From the NCBI GenBank assembly GCA_958510875.1, contig OY294068.1, positions 16,655,282 to 16,719,281 of the forward strand: 64,000 nucleotides of DNA, in the 5' to 3' direction. The position numbers and the translations under genes were made by a program. This DNA is from Endomychus coccineus (Eukaryota; Arthropoda; Insecta; Coleoptera; Endomychidae). The notes beneath the pieces are model-generated. The model did not search any database. It saw only the letters and a list, made by a program, of their open reading frames with translations, and was not told where the DNA came from. The stretch's first letter is position 1; the number at the start of each line of letters is the position of its first letter. This document shows positions 1 through 10,792 of the stretch, piece by piece.

Positions 1-349
1 CTTACATTGAGTATTGAAGCCTGGACTTTTTACTTTTAACTTATATGCGAAAGAAAATTAAATTATTCCAGTATTCATTTAGAGGTTGTAGATACATACC
101 TTAGTAGTTTTGTACAAATTGCGCACACTCAATGCACAGTGTAAAGGATATGCAACTTCAAAATTAATAGTCACATGAGAATACAGCTTAGAAAAATGGC
201 CATATATTCTTTTGAAATAAGTGCCATTGTCGCTAGTATATCGTATTTCTTACAATTGGCTAGAAAGTGGCAGTGTTTATTTACTGCTGCTTGTTCATTT
301 ACGCCTTTACTAATGTAACGGTCTAATGCGGCGAATAACGTTTTTCATT
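1..349. other. AT-rich stretch, nothing recognised
   Basis: No coding-like frame, repeat partner or hairpin was noticed here. Confidence 0.5.
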
Positions 350-600
350 TTGTAGGAAAGTGGTACCAATGAAATCGAATAAAGTTTTATTCTATATAAT
401 CTCATAATGATTATATCCATGTGATCTATATGTGTTACCTACGATGGTGTAATCTGTATCCTACCATACCACCAACAATCAAACCCTCTAGAACCTGGCG
501 ATCAAGAGATATTATATGGCAATCCCTCTGTCATAACTTCACTGGATATCATATGGAGGTATATTCCAAAAAATGCAGATGGTTTTTCATCTCCTCGCTC
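350..600 (+). repeat. dispersed repeat A, copy 1
   Basis: A stretch around the phrase taccaccaacaatcaaaccc resembles 40250-40460 in the same orientation (taccacaccaccatcaacca). Shared blocks include a 'ggcaatc...' block and a block reading roughly 'ccctytgycattacttcac'. The 60-codon open frame inside it is not conserved in the second copy, so I read it as non-coding repeat sequence of unknown class. Confidence 0.45.
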
Positions 601-859
601 TAAATTTGAAAGTTCCTTCACTTTGGTTTGCGAATGACGTCCATTAAGCGCTTTTTTAAGAATGGAATATGGGTTATTGCTGGATAATTTTGTAGAATAT
701 CTAAGATGGATATGATTGTCTCTTGCAGAAGTGACGTAATGACATACTGATATTTTGTATGTTCATCAGTGATTTGAATTTCAGCTTGAATGAACCGAGC
801 GTCTGGTGTTTGTTGGCCAAATGGATTGAAATATAATATAATATCATACATAAATTATA

Positions 860-2006
860 CCGGGATATCAAAAATTATCTTGATCAAGGGTGGTTGTGTA
901 ATCTAAAACGTGTGTCTTACTTTCCGTTTGAAATAATTATGTCACTTGTGTCAAATTAATTAATTCGAAGTTTCGGAAGTGCCAAATTTCGCAATTTTTC
1001 TTGAGATATTTCGAGATTTTTACTTGCCCTATCGAAATTAGAAGGTTCGAATTGTATGAAAACACAATTGCATGAACGCCAGACGCTCTATGTCATTAGC
1101 TACGAACGTAATCATTTCGACATATGCCTCGAGGAGCTCGCTATGCGTAAGTTAGAGTTTATACTTTCCATCTCGATCTCGATCTCGAATTTGGAGCCGT
1201 TTCGTGCCCCGTGTGGCCGGCGCGAGTTGCAATAAACTGTTTTCGGCTATGGGCCACTAGCTTTTACCCGCTTTGGGTATATTTTAGTAGCTAGGAAATT
1301 CCCTTTGGAACGTCGCACGTCAGACGCGCATAGCTGAGACCTCAGAGTACCTCGAACTGTTTTAGTCAAATTTTCCTATTCAAACGAAATTTTTGGAAAA
1401 AAGAAGGGTTGTCGGGTGCGTATCGCGACTAAATCTGACTACATGGAGCGAAAACGGTACGCGAAAAGCCCTCGTAAAGAAGTTCTATGTTCCTAAGTTT
1501 TGCACTCTTCCAACTCGCGACCTACGGGCTTCTCACGTGAACGTCATTCGATTTATCGAAAATTAACTATTTTAAAACAGTTTTCGACCCGGTTTGGGGC
1601 TATAGCGAATTTTAAAAAGGTTCAAAGTTAACATTTCGATTATTTTCGCTACTCTGGTAAATAATTTGCAAGAACTCCAACAAAGAATAGTTCGGCAATG
1701 TGCAATCATAACGCCAGAAATGCTGCAAAACAGTTTTCACAGCAAGAGGATGCGCGTCAACTTGTGCATCGAACACAACGGGGGACATTTCCAACAATTA
1801 CTGTAATTTAGTTTTTCTTGTTACTAAAACCGTTATTCCATAATTTGTAGTTCATTATTGTTTTACAACTGAAATAAATAGGTATGAAATTTGTAGGTTA
1901 TTGATGATGTCAGTGTGACAGTGACATAATTATTTCAAACGTAAAGTAAGACACACGTTTTAGATTCCACAGCCACCCTTGACCAAGATAATTTTTGATA
2001 TCCCGG
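860..2006. mobile_element. 1.15-kb TA-flanked MITE/non-autonomous DNA transposon
   Basis: The ends are inverted repeats of about 90 bp that start CCGGGATATCAAAAATTATC on the left and match the reverse complement on the right with few differences. Both ends abut TA (858-859 and 2007-2008), which fits TA-targeting transposons of the Tc1/mariner type, though no transposase is present. The interior is GC-richer than the flanks. It contains a 61-codon minus-strand frame (1612-1797) with no recognised domain, which may be captured sequence or chance. Confidence 0.85.
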
Positions 2007-2028
2007 TACTATGAAATGAATTATTCCA

Positions 2029-2353
2029 TTACGTTATTATTATTACCATAAACCTGAACTTCACTTGTGATACTCTTCGCGACGTAGTCGGAAGGGTGTA
2101 TTGCATATTCCTGGAATCGATAAAGAAGTCCTAGAGCAAACATTCTTGCATCATTGAATTTTTCATCGAATGTAAAGTATCCATCTGTCTGCCCTGCCTG
2201 TCTAGATTTCCGTCACGGAATGTTTGTTACCACGATAACTCGAAAACGATGGGTTCTATCGTATTCAAATTTCCACAAAAAATCGTTTACTGTTCTTTGA
2301 CAAACCCTATCGTTTTTCAGGAAAATCGTATTATGAACACACCATTTTCTGGG
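2029..2353 (+). repeat. dispersed repeat B, copy 1
   Basis: The phrase gatactcttcgcgacgtagt, the 'ctgcctgtctag' block and the 'cacaccattttctg' end recur in the same order at 6025-6310. No coding frame is conserved. This copy starts just after the right end of the MITE at 860-2006. Confidence 0.75.
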
Positions 2354-3820
2354 GAGTTGAAAAAAATTATTGTAACTTTTTAACATTGAATAGATCCAAT
2401 ACTTTTAAAGTTTATTGTAACATGGCTCTCCCTCTATGAAACCCTTTGAAACTTTATTCAGGGAATCTATATTATTCCTAATCCTCAATCTATTTATTTA
2501 ATGACAGAAGGGTCATTCAATTCAGAGAACCATGACACGTTTGAGTTTGATCCCAATCATTTATTAGCCAGAACAGAACAAACTGAATTGCTCAACCAAT
2601 AAGCAGTAAGATTCCTCTCTTGAGGTCTCTAGTTCAGAATGTTAGGGACTTCTAAAAACATCTGTCCTTTTAACTCAAGATTGCTGACTGAGTTGAATGT
2701 AAATGTTATTTCATATTTGATCTTTGATTTATTTCAAAACTGTTCCCACCCAAGTTAAAAAAAAACGTTCAAACAACATCAATTCAATTCAATTTCAAGA
2801 AAACTTGAATCATCACCGTTCATAACAGCTCATAACAGCACAACAATGTGGTGTAGGGGCTAGGTTATCTGGTTTCCAGTCAGTAGACTTATGTCAGACT
2901 CCTACAAACGGTAAATTAGTTTTGGTACATGTTCTTGAAACATTAATAATTTGAATATTATTTAAGTTGTGTGTAGATAATGAAATAAATGGATAATTTC
3001 ATTACTTTCACACAAATACGAAGCGTTTCTTATAGAATGTGAAACAATTATATGAAAATTAGTAACCACATCAAATGATTTGCGAAGAGTAACTCTGCTA
3101 CGCACACTATTTATCTAATATCCAAGCGGCAACATATTTATAGTTTGAATGATTTTATGAATGGAGAACATATGGTGCCCCACATTTATATTGAAATCAA
3201 TATGTAGGGCATCGAAAAGTCTCACCGTTTTTTTGTAAACTACACTCGGACCTGCTGCTGGTTTTTGGACGCTCGTTATTGCGCTCGTTATCAAGCTGCA
3301 TCAACAAGCTCAGTTTCCAGTGATTTCTTCCTCGCTCAATATGTGTAGGTATTTTAGGTTAGTGAGCTACACTTAGGACTAATATCCAATTGGTTCAGAA
3401 TGAATTGGACGTAGATATATAATTTGATGATATCACAACGGAAATGATTCAGCGGTAATGGAACTGAGAATACAAAAGAAGATAAATAGATGGTTAGTTA
3501 ATTGATAGATTAAAATTAATAACAATTATCACGGCTCACCGTCGATGTGTGTGGGCTTACTTTAATTAGTATCTGGTTATACTGATGGAGTTCAATCCGT
3601 TTCAGCCATGGAATCAATGTCTTCTCAGAATGGTGGAGCAATTATGTCTTCCAATTAGCATACAAAGCAATGCAGAATCCACTAGTTATAATTGTTTGGT
3701 GTTTGTGTTCGTTTCCTACAAGGAATTTATATAACTGTGATGGATCAATTTTATTACAATTACGTAGAAACTTGAATGATGTGAAATGCACTCCAGCATC
3801 ATTTGCAATGTATAGTTACT
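2354..3820. other. AT-rich stretch, nothing recognised
   Basis: Frames are short and lack any recognisable motif. No internal repeat or hairpin was found. Confidence 0.4.
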
Positions 3821-3824
3821 AGCT

Positions 3825-4784
3825 GTTGTCCGCGGGCTACCACCAGTAACGTTATATACGTTACTGAGTTTCTAATTGCTTGAGTAATGTTGATAACGGT
3901 TTTTGCTCTGCATTATAGATAATTAAACTCGGGAAGACACTGTTACCGACATCTGTGATTTAATGATGCGAATCGATTATTTCACTGATGTGCGATACTC
4001 GATAGAGGTTTCGCGACACGCGATGAGAGGGCAGACCAGAAAATGGAAATTGGGAGGGATCATCTTGTGTCGGACCTTACCTGCGTTATTTTCATTCCTT
4101 TATCTTTCATTAAGTAAATATATTGAAGGAATATTATATACAGTGAGTCTGATAATTTGATGTCTAATTATATCTAAACCTTGTAGTAGACGTGTGTATT
4201 TCTCTGATCGATGATTTTGTCAATAATTATATGAATATCTACACAACGTGTGGCCACATGATCGCTTTTTCTTGCTCTGATCTAAATTAGATGATAGATC
4301 ACTTATAATCTTTCTCTTGTCTTTCATTCGTACCTAATTTGTCAAGTGAATAGTCAGAATGGCTTATATCGTTCTTTAAGGCTTGTTTAACCTAGCAATG
4401 ATCCACGTGGTTACGTAGTATCCCGTATCACCCTTCTTTGACATTCCTCTCAATACATTTGGAATGGATATGTCTCTTCAGATTAGTATTGGTGACATTA
4501 CGGAATAATTATTGATCTGGGTGAACTTAAATAAAGCCGAAATTATCATTTACTGCTTCATGGGAGTAAACCTTCTGATATTGCTTGAACAGATAATCTA
4601 TTTAGAAACTGCAATCACGATTACAGACTACTATATTCAGTAAAATATTATCTAATTGTTCTCTTGCAGATTGCTATATTAATTCACTCATTCTCTTCAA
4701 GACTACTTATCATAACTTGAATAAGTATACTATTATCCAAATATTCTCTTTCAGATTCTGATATCGTATTCCACTAGTTCAGGG
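3825..4784 (+). repeat. dispersed repeat C, copy 1 (about 0.95 kb)
   Basis: This block is collinear with 31965-32775. Shared landmarks in order include 'tgataacggttttygctc', 'ctttctcttgtctttcattc', 'tggatatgtctcttcag', 'gatctgggtgaacttaaataa', 'tctgatattgcttgaacaga' and 'ctctttcagatt'. No protein motif is visible in either copy. The open frame at 3963-4160 is not maintained in copy 2, so it is probably not a gene. Confidence 0.75.
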
Positions 4785-5085
4785 CTTAAACGATAGAGAT
4801 GTCTCCAAACTTTTCCCCTTTCCCGTGTTGTAGAGGAAAACTGCTGGCACAGCACTTCCTCCAAGCTCATCCAAGTTTCAAGGATGGCATTACTTGTTTC
4901 AGTTGGAATAACCAAGTTTTATGATCATTTGTTCATGATCTGTACCCAAAATTGTTTTCATCTACAAATTAACTTTTCGAATTCGAACCTTTGGTTCAAA
5001 AACTATTTTTTTAATTAAATTCGTAATTCCAATTCAATCAATCAAATTACTAAGAATTCTAATTTGTTTCACTTCAAAATTTTCT
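4785..5085 (+). repeat. dispersed repeat D, copy 1
   Basis: The sequence 'ttcagggcttaaacgat...ttcccgtgtt...gtttcagttggaataac...tctaatttgtttcact' is the reverse complement of the order seen at 47878-48212. It directly follows repeat C here but the second copy has no repeat C beside it, so they may be separate families. Confidence 0.65.
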
Positions 5086-5484
5086 AAGAATTGATCTTTG
5101 TTAATTTATGAAATGAGAATGTTATTTAACTAATTGTTATATTGATACATCGATCTTTGGAGCTGTCTGTCATGAAAACTTCTCGTGATTATAGTAAGTC
5201 ATTGGGTGTTGGAAACCTCAGAATATTTCGGATACCTTTTATCCTCTTTGGAGTGAAGTTTCGAAAACTCCGTTCTTAGCATGTGCCTACGTGCCAAATT
5301 TCAATAAAGCTTGCTTCATAGTTACGGATATTTCATAATGAGTGAGTGGTATCAGTTTAACCTTTCCAGTATATAATAGACTACGCTTGAAAATATCAGT
5401 GTGTGTGTGCTGACATTTGAGGTAGCTGCTTGTGTTAGTTTCATAATGGCGGTGGTCGACACTGCGCTCCTGAAGTGTACCTTC

Positions 5485-5800
5485 ACTCTCAAAGAAACTC
5501 CTTTCTCTAAACAGAGGAGACATCAGAGAGATGACTGGGATCCTAACGAGTCAGTAACGTGTTAGCAAACAACTTCATACTATGGGCATCGCAGATGATT
5601 CTATATGTAGGAAATGGAGGAATGTGGGAAAAACTGCTTCCCACATCCTGTTTGAATGCCCTGCTTTGACATTTTTCAGGCACTGTTACTTCGACGAAGC
5701 ATATCTGCTCCCAGAAAAACGTATGGAAGCCAATGTTAGCAATATTCTGGGTTTTTGGCGTTCACAAACCTGAATAGAATAAGCTTCTGACCAACGACAA
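5485..5800 (+). pseudogene. LINE 3' fragment: RNase H-side C terminus with CCHC-type motif
   Basis: This is the C-terminal end of a non-LTR retrotransposon ORF2. The frame from 5582 reads GIADDSICRKWRNVGKTASH followed by a Leu/Phe-Glu-Cys-Pro-Ala motif. That is the C..C....ETA.H.L.ECP pattern that ends RNase H-bearing LINE polyproteins, here with the second Cys replaced by Trp. Upstream, 'LLSLNRGDIREMTGILT' in another frame matches the segment before the TGH motif, so the copy is frameshifted. A near-identical fragment lies at 44340-44670. An A-rich stretch at about 5800 may be the element tail. Confidence 0.75.
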
Positions 5801-5884
5801 AAAAAATAGGAAAATGTTGCAATTTTCTCCAGGCATTCAGATTAATAGAACTCTTCATACCAACGGCGAAAATTATTAAAATAG

Positions 5885-6425
5885 ATATTTTCCACTCACC
5901 CTAGCAGTTGTAGGGTTGTAGAATCAAATATAGGAATCTCTACCATCAGTCTTAACCGAACGGTACCTACATTCCTCATAATGCATTCTCTTAGTTCTTG
6001 ATGAAATAGATTATTCCATTATGTTGGAAGATAAATTTGAACTTCAATTATGATACTCTTCGCGACGTAGTCGGAAGGGTATATTGCATATTTCTAAGAT
6101 CGATAAAAAATCCCTAGAGCTAACATTCTTGCATCATAGTATTTTTCATCGTCTCTCTATCTGCCTGCCTGTCTAGGAATGTTTGTTACCACGATAACTC
6201 AGAAACGAAAGGTTTTATCGTGTTCGAATTTCGACAAGAAATAGTTTGCTGTTCGTTGAGAAACCATATGGTTTTTCAGAGAAATCGTATAATAAACACA
6301 CCATTTTCTGCGGTTTTTCACCCACCGTAGCAGTTAGGGTTGTAGAATCAAACATAGGATTCACTGCCATCCGTCTTACCCAATGGTATCTACATTAATC
6401 ATAACTCATTCTCCTATTTCTTGAA
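5885..6425 (+). repeat. composite repeat: repeat B copy 2 between two 110-bp direct repeats
   Basis: Two diverged direct repeats (about 5888-6003 and 6318-6424, both beginning near 'agcagt..agggttgtagaatcaa' and ending near 'tcttga') flank a copy of repeat B (6025-6310). The arrangement suggests a tandem array or a small LTR-like or Helitron-like unit. No coding frame is present. Confidence 0.6.
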
Positions 6426-7304
6426 TTCACGTTTAAATACAAAGACAATTCAATTTGAGGATGGTCCTGAAATACTTATTAAATTCATTATTCTGGCTCT
6501 TCTCAATTCGGGTCTGTAGGAAATTTCACGCCAAGTTCGGAATTAATTTCGATAGAAGTTACAAATAAAGGATTTCATTTTAGAATTTTTCTTCCTTCAG
6601 ATAAGTTATTGAAATTCACGTGCCGCCAGTGTTGCAGCAGGCGGCCAGGTTCTCCAGAAAGCAGAAAGCACTTCGATTACAGACCGCAATTCTCGACATC
6701 GATTCAATTATGTACTTCGAATTTCTCTTGAATTCGAAACTTTGTGGAACGTGGAAATCGCTCTCTCTTTTAGTTTGAATTAATTCGAAAGGGGTCCGTC
6801 CCTTTTATATTTTTCAACGTTTAAAAAGTTCAGACAATTTTACACAATACGTTGATTAGATGAGTAATTGGGAGGATTTCAAAGTTCAATTAACACGAGA
6901 AAAAAAGGGGCGAGCAAAATGTGTTTAATCGCTGCTCTATCTGGGAGATATTTTATGTTCATGTATTTCCTCATTGAACTTTGATCACTTTACTGGATTA
7001 AAAATAATCTGACTAAATATATACGTTCGGTTGTCATGTTCAAAGGAGTTAATCTGATGAATAGAGCTCATGCTGAAAATGGGAAACAGTTGAGAAATTA
7101 TTAAAAGCTTTCTTCAATTGCATTCGAATGCCTCTATTGAATGTTGAATTCTCCTATAGGAGATATAAATCAGTGCTAACGCAGTGATTGCATTGATGGA
7201 TTTTCACAACACATGAATAAGTACAGTATGATTTATAATTCATACCCGAAACTGGAATAATATTGTAGTGACTTCTTTTACACTGCCGAAAGATTATTAC
7301 TTAT
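6426..7304. other. AT-rich stretch, nothing recognised
   Basis: No protein motif, repeat partner or strong hairpin was noticed. Confidence 0.4.
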
Positions 7305-9005
7305 AGCATTGTGGCACCTAGTCTCCAGTTGCTTCTGCCAGAGTGGTTTTTTGTCCAGGGTGACTCCCAGATATTTCACAGTCTCCGAAAAGTCAACTGA
7401 CCTCCCCGATTTCCATTTTCTTCTGAGGTTCGATTCTGTTCTTCGGCTGAGTGAAGAGTTTGTTCTCTCTACACCAGACCTCTGGTATGATCAAGTCTTG
7501 TTGGACAAACTCCTACAAGGTACTCTCACAGGCCTCTCTAGAGAATATGGTGATGTCATCTGCATAACCTACTTCAACTCCGTAACAGAATAAAAATTCC
7601 CCTGTGGACACCCTTCTGATATAGAACCTTCTGAAGTATAACCTTGCCTCTTCGTGGACAGGTATCTCACCTTCAAGGGGTTCATAATCTACCCTATTAG
7701 CTCCCGCGTGGTACCATGTCTCTCCGTCGCCTGTTTAATAGAGCACCTAGTGGTGTTCTTAAAGGCCTCCTCTATGCCCAATAAGACACACAATTCTCTT
7801 CGTCTTCAGCTGTAGCTCAATAGAGCCAATAGCTGAGTGGAGGGCTATTCTCCGTGAAGGAGGTCATACTTCAGAGGTCCTGCCTTAAGAGACCAGTCTT
7901 CAAGCCTCTTTAACATTCAACAAAAACGACATAAGACTTCTAGGACTGGAAACAACTTGAATGATTCAAAGGAGTTGATAGTTGTTCTTACTCTTCCAAC
8001 TTTCACCACTTTTGCTGACTAAGATCAGTTTCTCCCCCTAAAACTTCCGGTGGAGTGGGTATCGCTCACACTCTCTCGAAGGCTCATATCAGGGAACTAG
8101 CCTCTATCAACAGCTCAAATGTCTTTTCTGGGAATTTATTATAGCCCCGATTTCTTTTTCTTCAAGAACAGCAGACTATCTCCTCGGTTACCTACCAGTA
8201 TATTGGCTAGTTTAGCCGTGTCTGGGATGGTTTTAGTTCTAGAGATTCCCCCAACAAGTTCTCGCCTTATATTGCCTCTGACTGATTTTCAGCCAATCCC
8301 AGGTCACCCTGGTCTCGTTTTTATGAGCTCTATTGAAGAGCCGCCTCGTTTCTTCCTTGCATTCTTCAAGTTCCATACTCCACATAGGCCTTTTCGCTCT
8401 AGCTGTGACTCGTTTGGAAGGCTATTTCTCTCATAGGCCTTTAAGCCCCTCAAGCTCGGCCTAGAGGTCTCGCACGTACCCTTCCCAGTTTTCAATTCAA
8501 GGGTTCCTTTTCTTCCATTGGGCTGCCACTCTAACGTCTGCTAACATGACTCTGATGAGTCTATGATCCGAAGCTTCTCAGCAACTCTCCGCACCTGCAG
8601 CTTAGCTCTCGTGTTGCGGTTACAGAGAGTAACATAGTAACATTGACAATGGATGATTCAGAACCGTCATTCAGAAATTCTAGGTTCTCTTCTACTTGCA
8701 ATTAGAGAAGTTCCAGGCCCATTTCATTGTCATCGCTGCTATCTCAGACGACTAGTATGCATTTGCGTCAGCCGATGAGAAGGTCCAGTTTCTCTTCTCT
8801 ACAGTATCTCACTAGTACTCTCACCTCCTCTGAAGGTCATGATGGAAGTAGGCAGAAGCCACTATAAGCTTTCTGTTCCGTCCTTTGCTTAAGTCCTCAT
8901 ATACAACTCTGACCACTGACAGGTAGAAAATTCTTGAGGCAAGGCCACGTCTAGACCTCTGCTGACAATACAAGCTTCATGATCGGTGCTGATCAGAAAT
9001 CTTTT
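7305..9005 (-). pseudogene. decayed LINE: endonuclease and RT fragments
   Basis: Read on the minus strand, the region runs through a non-LTR retrotransposon ORF2 in broken frames. Near 8835-8890 is KGRNRKLIVASAYFHHD, the VASAY part of an apurinic-type endonuclease. Near 8690-8790 is the diverged 'DSSDDNE.GLELL' block after the endonuclease D-N motif. Around 7680-7790 lies the RT block LLGIEEAFKNTTRCSIKQAT, then SEGCPQG. The catalytic GYADDITIFS is at about 7540-7569. SETVKYLGVTLDKK follows near 7340-7380. The segment after CPQG is deleted (CPQG runs almost directly into YADD) and there are many stops and shifts. The frames on the plus strand here are shadows. Clade is probably R1/LOA/I-like, by motif style only. 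Confidence 0.8.
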
Positions 9006-9245
9006 ATTGTCACCTCTTCATTGTTAGGTTCATGACATGCGGAAATACTTCCTATCAGAATTATATTGTAGGTTTTCCTCTTATGAAGTCAACATATGGA
9101 AAAATATATGTAAACGGGAGGAGGCGTCATGAACCTCAATTTAATAGAAACTTGTTTCGTTTGCTCTGTATCCAAGTGAATTATAGTAAGAGATGTAACA
9201 AGTTGGGTCTTCTTGGATTGTGGTATGTTGAGTAATAAGATCACC

Positions 9246-9600
9246 TTAAATGTTTATATCATCAGTAAAAAAGAAAGGCATTTAGAATGTATGATATGGA
9301 GGAGGCCTGAGGTGTGAGTAATAGAAAAAGGGGAATATTTTTCCGCCAATTCTGAATTTGGTTGGAAAAGAAGCTTCCTATCCATAAGAGCAGGTTACCA
9401 TCTATTCCGTAATGTTCAAGTTGGATAATAGCCTTTGGTTTGGGACAAGATCAAATGCATTCGAAAAACCCATGTATGAAACATCCACATCAGTTTTAGA
9501 ATCTAATCTTTTGACCAACTGCTTCAGACTTTTCAATAATAAACAATCGAGTGAATTCACATGGAAGATTGAATCAGTTTGAGCCCTGATATAAAAGAAT
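9246..9600 (-). pseudogene. LINE RT fragment (GVPQ-type)
   Basis: The minus-strand frame at 9402-9623 contains VSYMGFSNAFDLVPNQRLL, equivalent to the 'Y.DFSKAFD.V.H..LL' catalytic block (motif A) of LINE reverse transcriptases. The first Asp is changed to Gly, so this copy could not be active. Below 9400 on the same strand, after a frame change, 'LLWIGSFFSNQIQ' and a degraded GVPQGS...FTDDINI segment continue the fingers/palm region. Similar fragments of this group occur at 41280-41500 and 51370-51815. Confidence 0.7.
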
Positions 9601-10095
9601 TGAAAGTAACTTGTGATAAACAAGAAAAACTCAATATAAGAAGCCCTTGACGTAGCATTAAATTTAGTTGTTAAGGGAATGGATAAAACGGGACCATATT
9701 AAATTTATCACATGCTTCTATAAGTTCACATGCGCTGAATGCGTATTAAATTTTTTGTTTAGCAGGAAAACGTATTTGATATGTGATATTAGTTTCCAAA
9801 AGCAAGATAATTTCGTTATATGAAGTAAAATAATATCATAGATTGATGAAATACCGTGTTGATAATATTTGCAAGGAAAAACTGTTTACAAAATGTTGTC
9901 ATATTCAATAAGAAAATAAAAAAAATCTGAAGAAATGTTAGATATCTTACAATCTCACAATGAATATTGGTCAACATTGCTTTAGTTTGTTTTATTATAT
10001 CATCTATTTGACGTATTGCTATATCATGGTGAAAATGACATAATATATAGCTCATCTTAAACCAAAACCAGTTCATAACAAAGCTAGAAATGTGA
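9601..10095. other. AT-rich stretch, nothing recognised
   Basis: The 86-codon minus frame at 9816-10076 is rich in Phe, Ile and Leu as expected from AT-rich DNA and has no motif I recognise. Confidence 0.4.
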
Positions 10096-10308
10096 AAATT
10101 TGAATATGATAGGAATATATTTCACACGAAGACAAGTCGAGCTTGCAACTCTAGAGTGTATAAAGATATTACGAATATGTCGATTTGGGAAAAGTATTCA
10201 ATTTATTCAGAAAATTGTAGATACAATAATAAGATTCTTGACCCAGTATGAATTATACATAAAAATTCTCGGGAAATAGGTCACATTAACACTTTGTTTT
10301 AAATATTC

Positions 10309-10350
10309 GTCTTTACGTACGTTTCGGTCTCACGACCATCATCAGAAGAC
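10309..10350 (-). ncRNA. hammerhead-ribozyme-like motif (left palindrome arm)
   Basis: This is the mirror copy of the motif at 10495-10536, identical within these 42 bases. On the minus strand it reads stem I GTCTT, core CTGATGA, stem II GGTC/GACC with loop GTGA, core GAA, octamer ACGTACGT, A at the expected cleavage position, and AAGAC closing stem I. Confidence 0.7.
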
Positions 10351-10494
10351 TCACTATGTCTAAAAAGGGGTTAACTAAAACTAATTATAGCACAAGCGTC
10401 CAAATCGCACAATTCAATTGATTGAAGTTAAATAGTGCGATTTGGACGCTTGTGCTATAATTAGTTTTAGTAAACCCCTTTTTAGACATAGTGA

Positions 10495-10536
10495 GTCTTC
10501 TGATGATGGTCGTGAGACCGAAACGTACGTAAAGAC
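10495..10536 (+). ncRNA. hammerhead-ribozyme-like motif (right palindrome arm)
   Basis: Elements in order are GTCTT (10495-10499), CTGATGA (10500-10506), a stem II of GGTC/GACC with a GTGA loop (10508-10519), GAA (10520-10522), ACGTACGT (10523-10530), A (10531) and AAGAC (10532-10536). GTCTT and AAGAC pair perfectly as stem I. The order matches a type I hammerhead, reported in Penelope-like elements. One T (10507) is extra between the CTGATGA core and stem II, which departs from the consensus. Stem III is a self-complementary octamer with almost no loop, so any activity would more likely be as a dimer. Function is inferred, not shown. Confidence 0.72.
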
Positions 10537-10749
10537 GAATATTTAAAACAAAGTGTTAATGTGACCTATTTCCCGAGAATTTTTATGCATAATTCATACT
10601 GGTTCAAGAATCTTATTATTGTATCTACAATTTTCTAAATAAATTGAATACTTTTCCCAAATCGACATATTCGTAATATCTTTATACACTCTAGAGTTGG
10701 AAGCTCGACTTGTCTTCGTGTGAAATATATTCCTATCATATTCAAATTT

Positions 10750-10792
10750 AAAACAAAGTGTTAATGTGACCTATTTCCCGAGAATTTTTATG
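10750..10792 (+). repeat. partial duplicate of the palindrome arm
   Basis: The 40-odd bases containing aaagtgttaatgtgacctat and ending 'gagaatttttatg' repeat 10545-10586 almost exactly. They lie immediately after the right arm, as if a second tandem LTR-like unit had been truncated here. Confidence 0.8.

Larger units (their letters stand above)
10096..10749. repeat. 654-bp near-perfect palindrome of a Penelope-type LTR-like repeat
   Basis: The left arm 10096-10410 and right arm 10435-10749 are both 315 bp and reverse complements with about five substitutions and no indels by eye, around a 24-bp spacer (10411-10434). Each arm contains the 'gggaaataggtcacattaac' block and a hammerhead-like motif that recur singly near 16.4, 30.8, 34.5, 37.7, 46.1, 46.7 and 62.4 kb. 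The near-identity of the arms contrasts with the decay elsewhere. It implies a recent inverted duplication, arm gene conversion, or an assembly artefact. Confidence 0.93.

Noticed and set aside
3963..4160. 65-codon frame as a gene
   Set aside because: It lies in repeat C and the frame is not preserved in the copy at 31965-32775.
7309..8436. Plus-strand frames at 7309-7593 and 8119-8436 as genes
   Set aside because: They are antisense to a minus-strand LINE with YADD and LGVTLD motifs.
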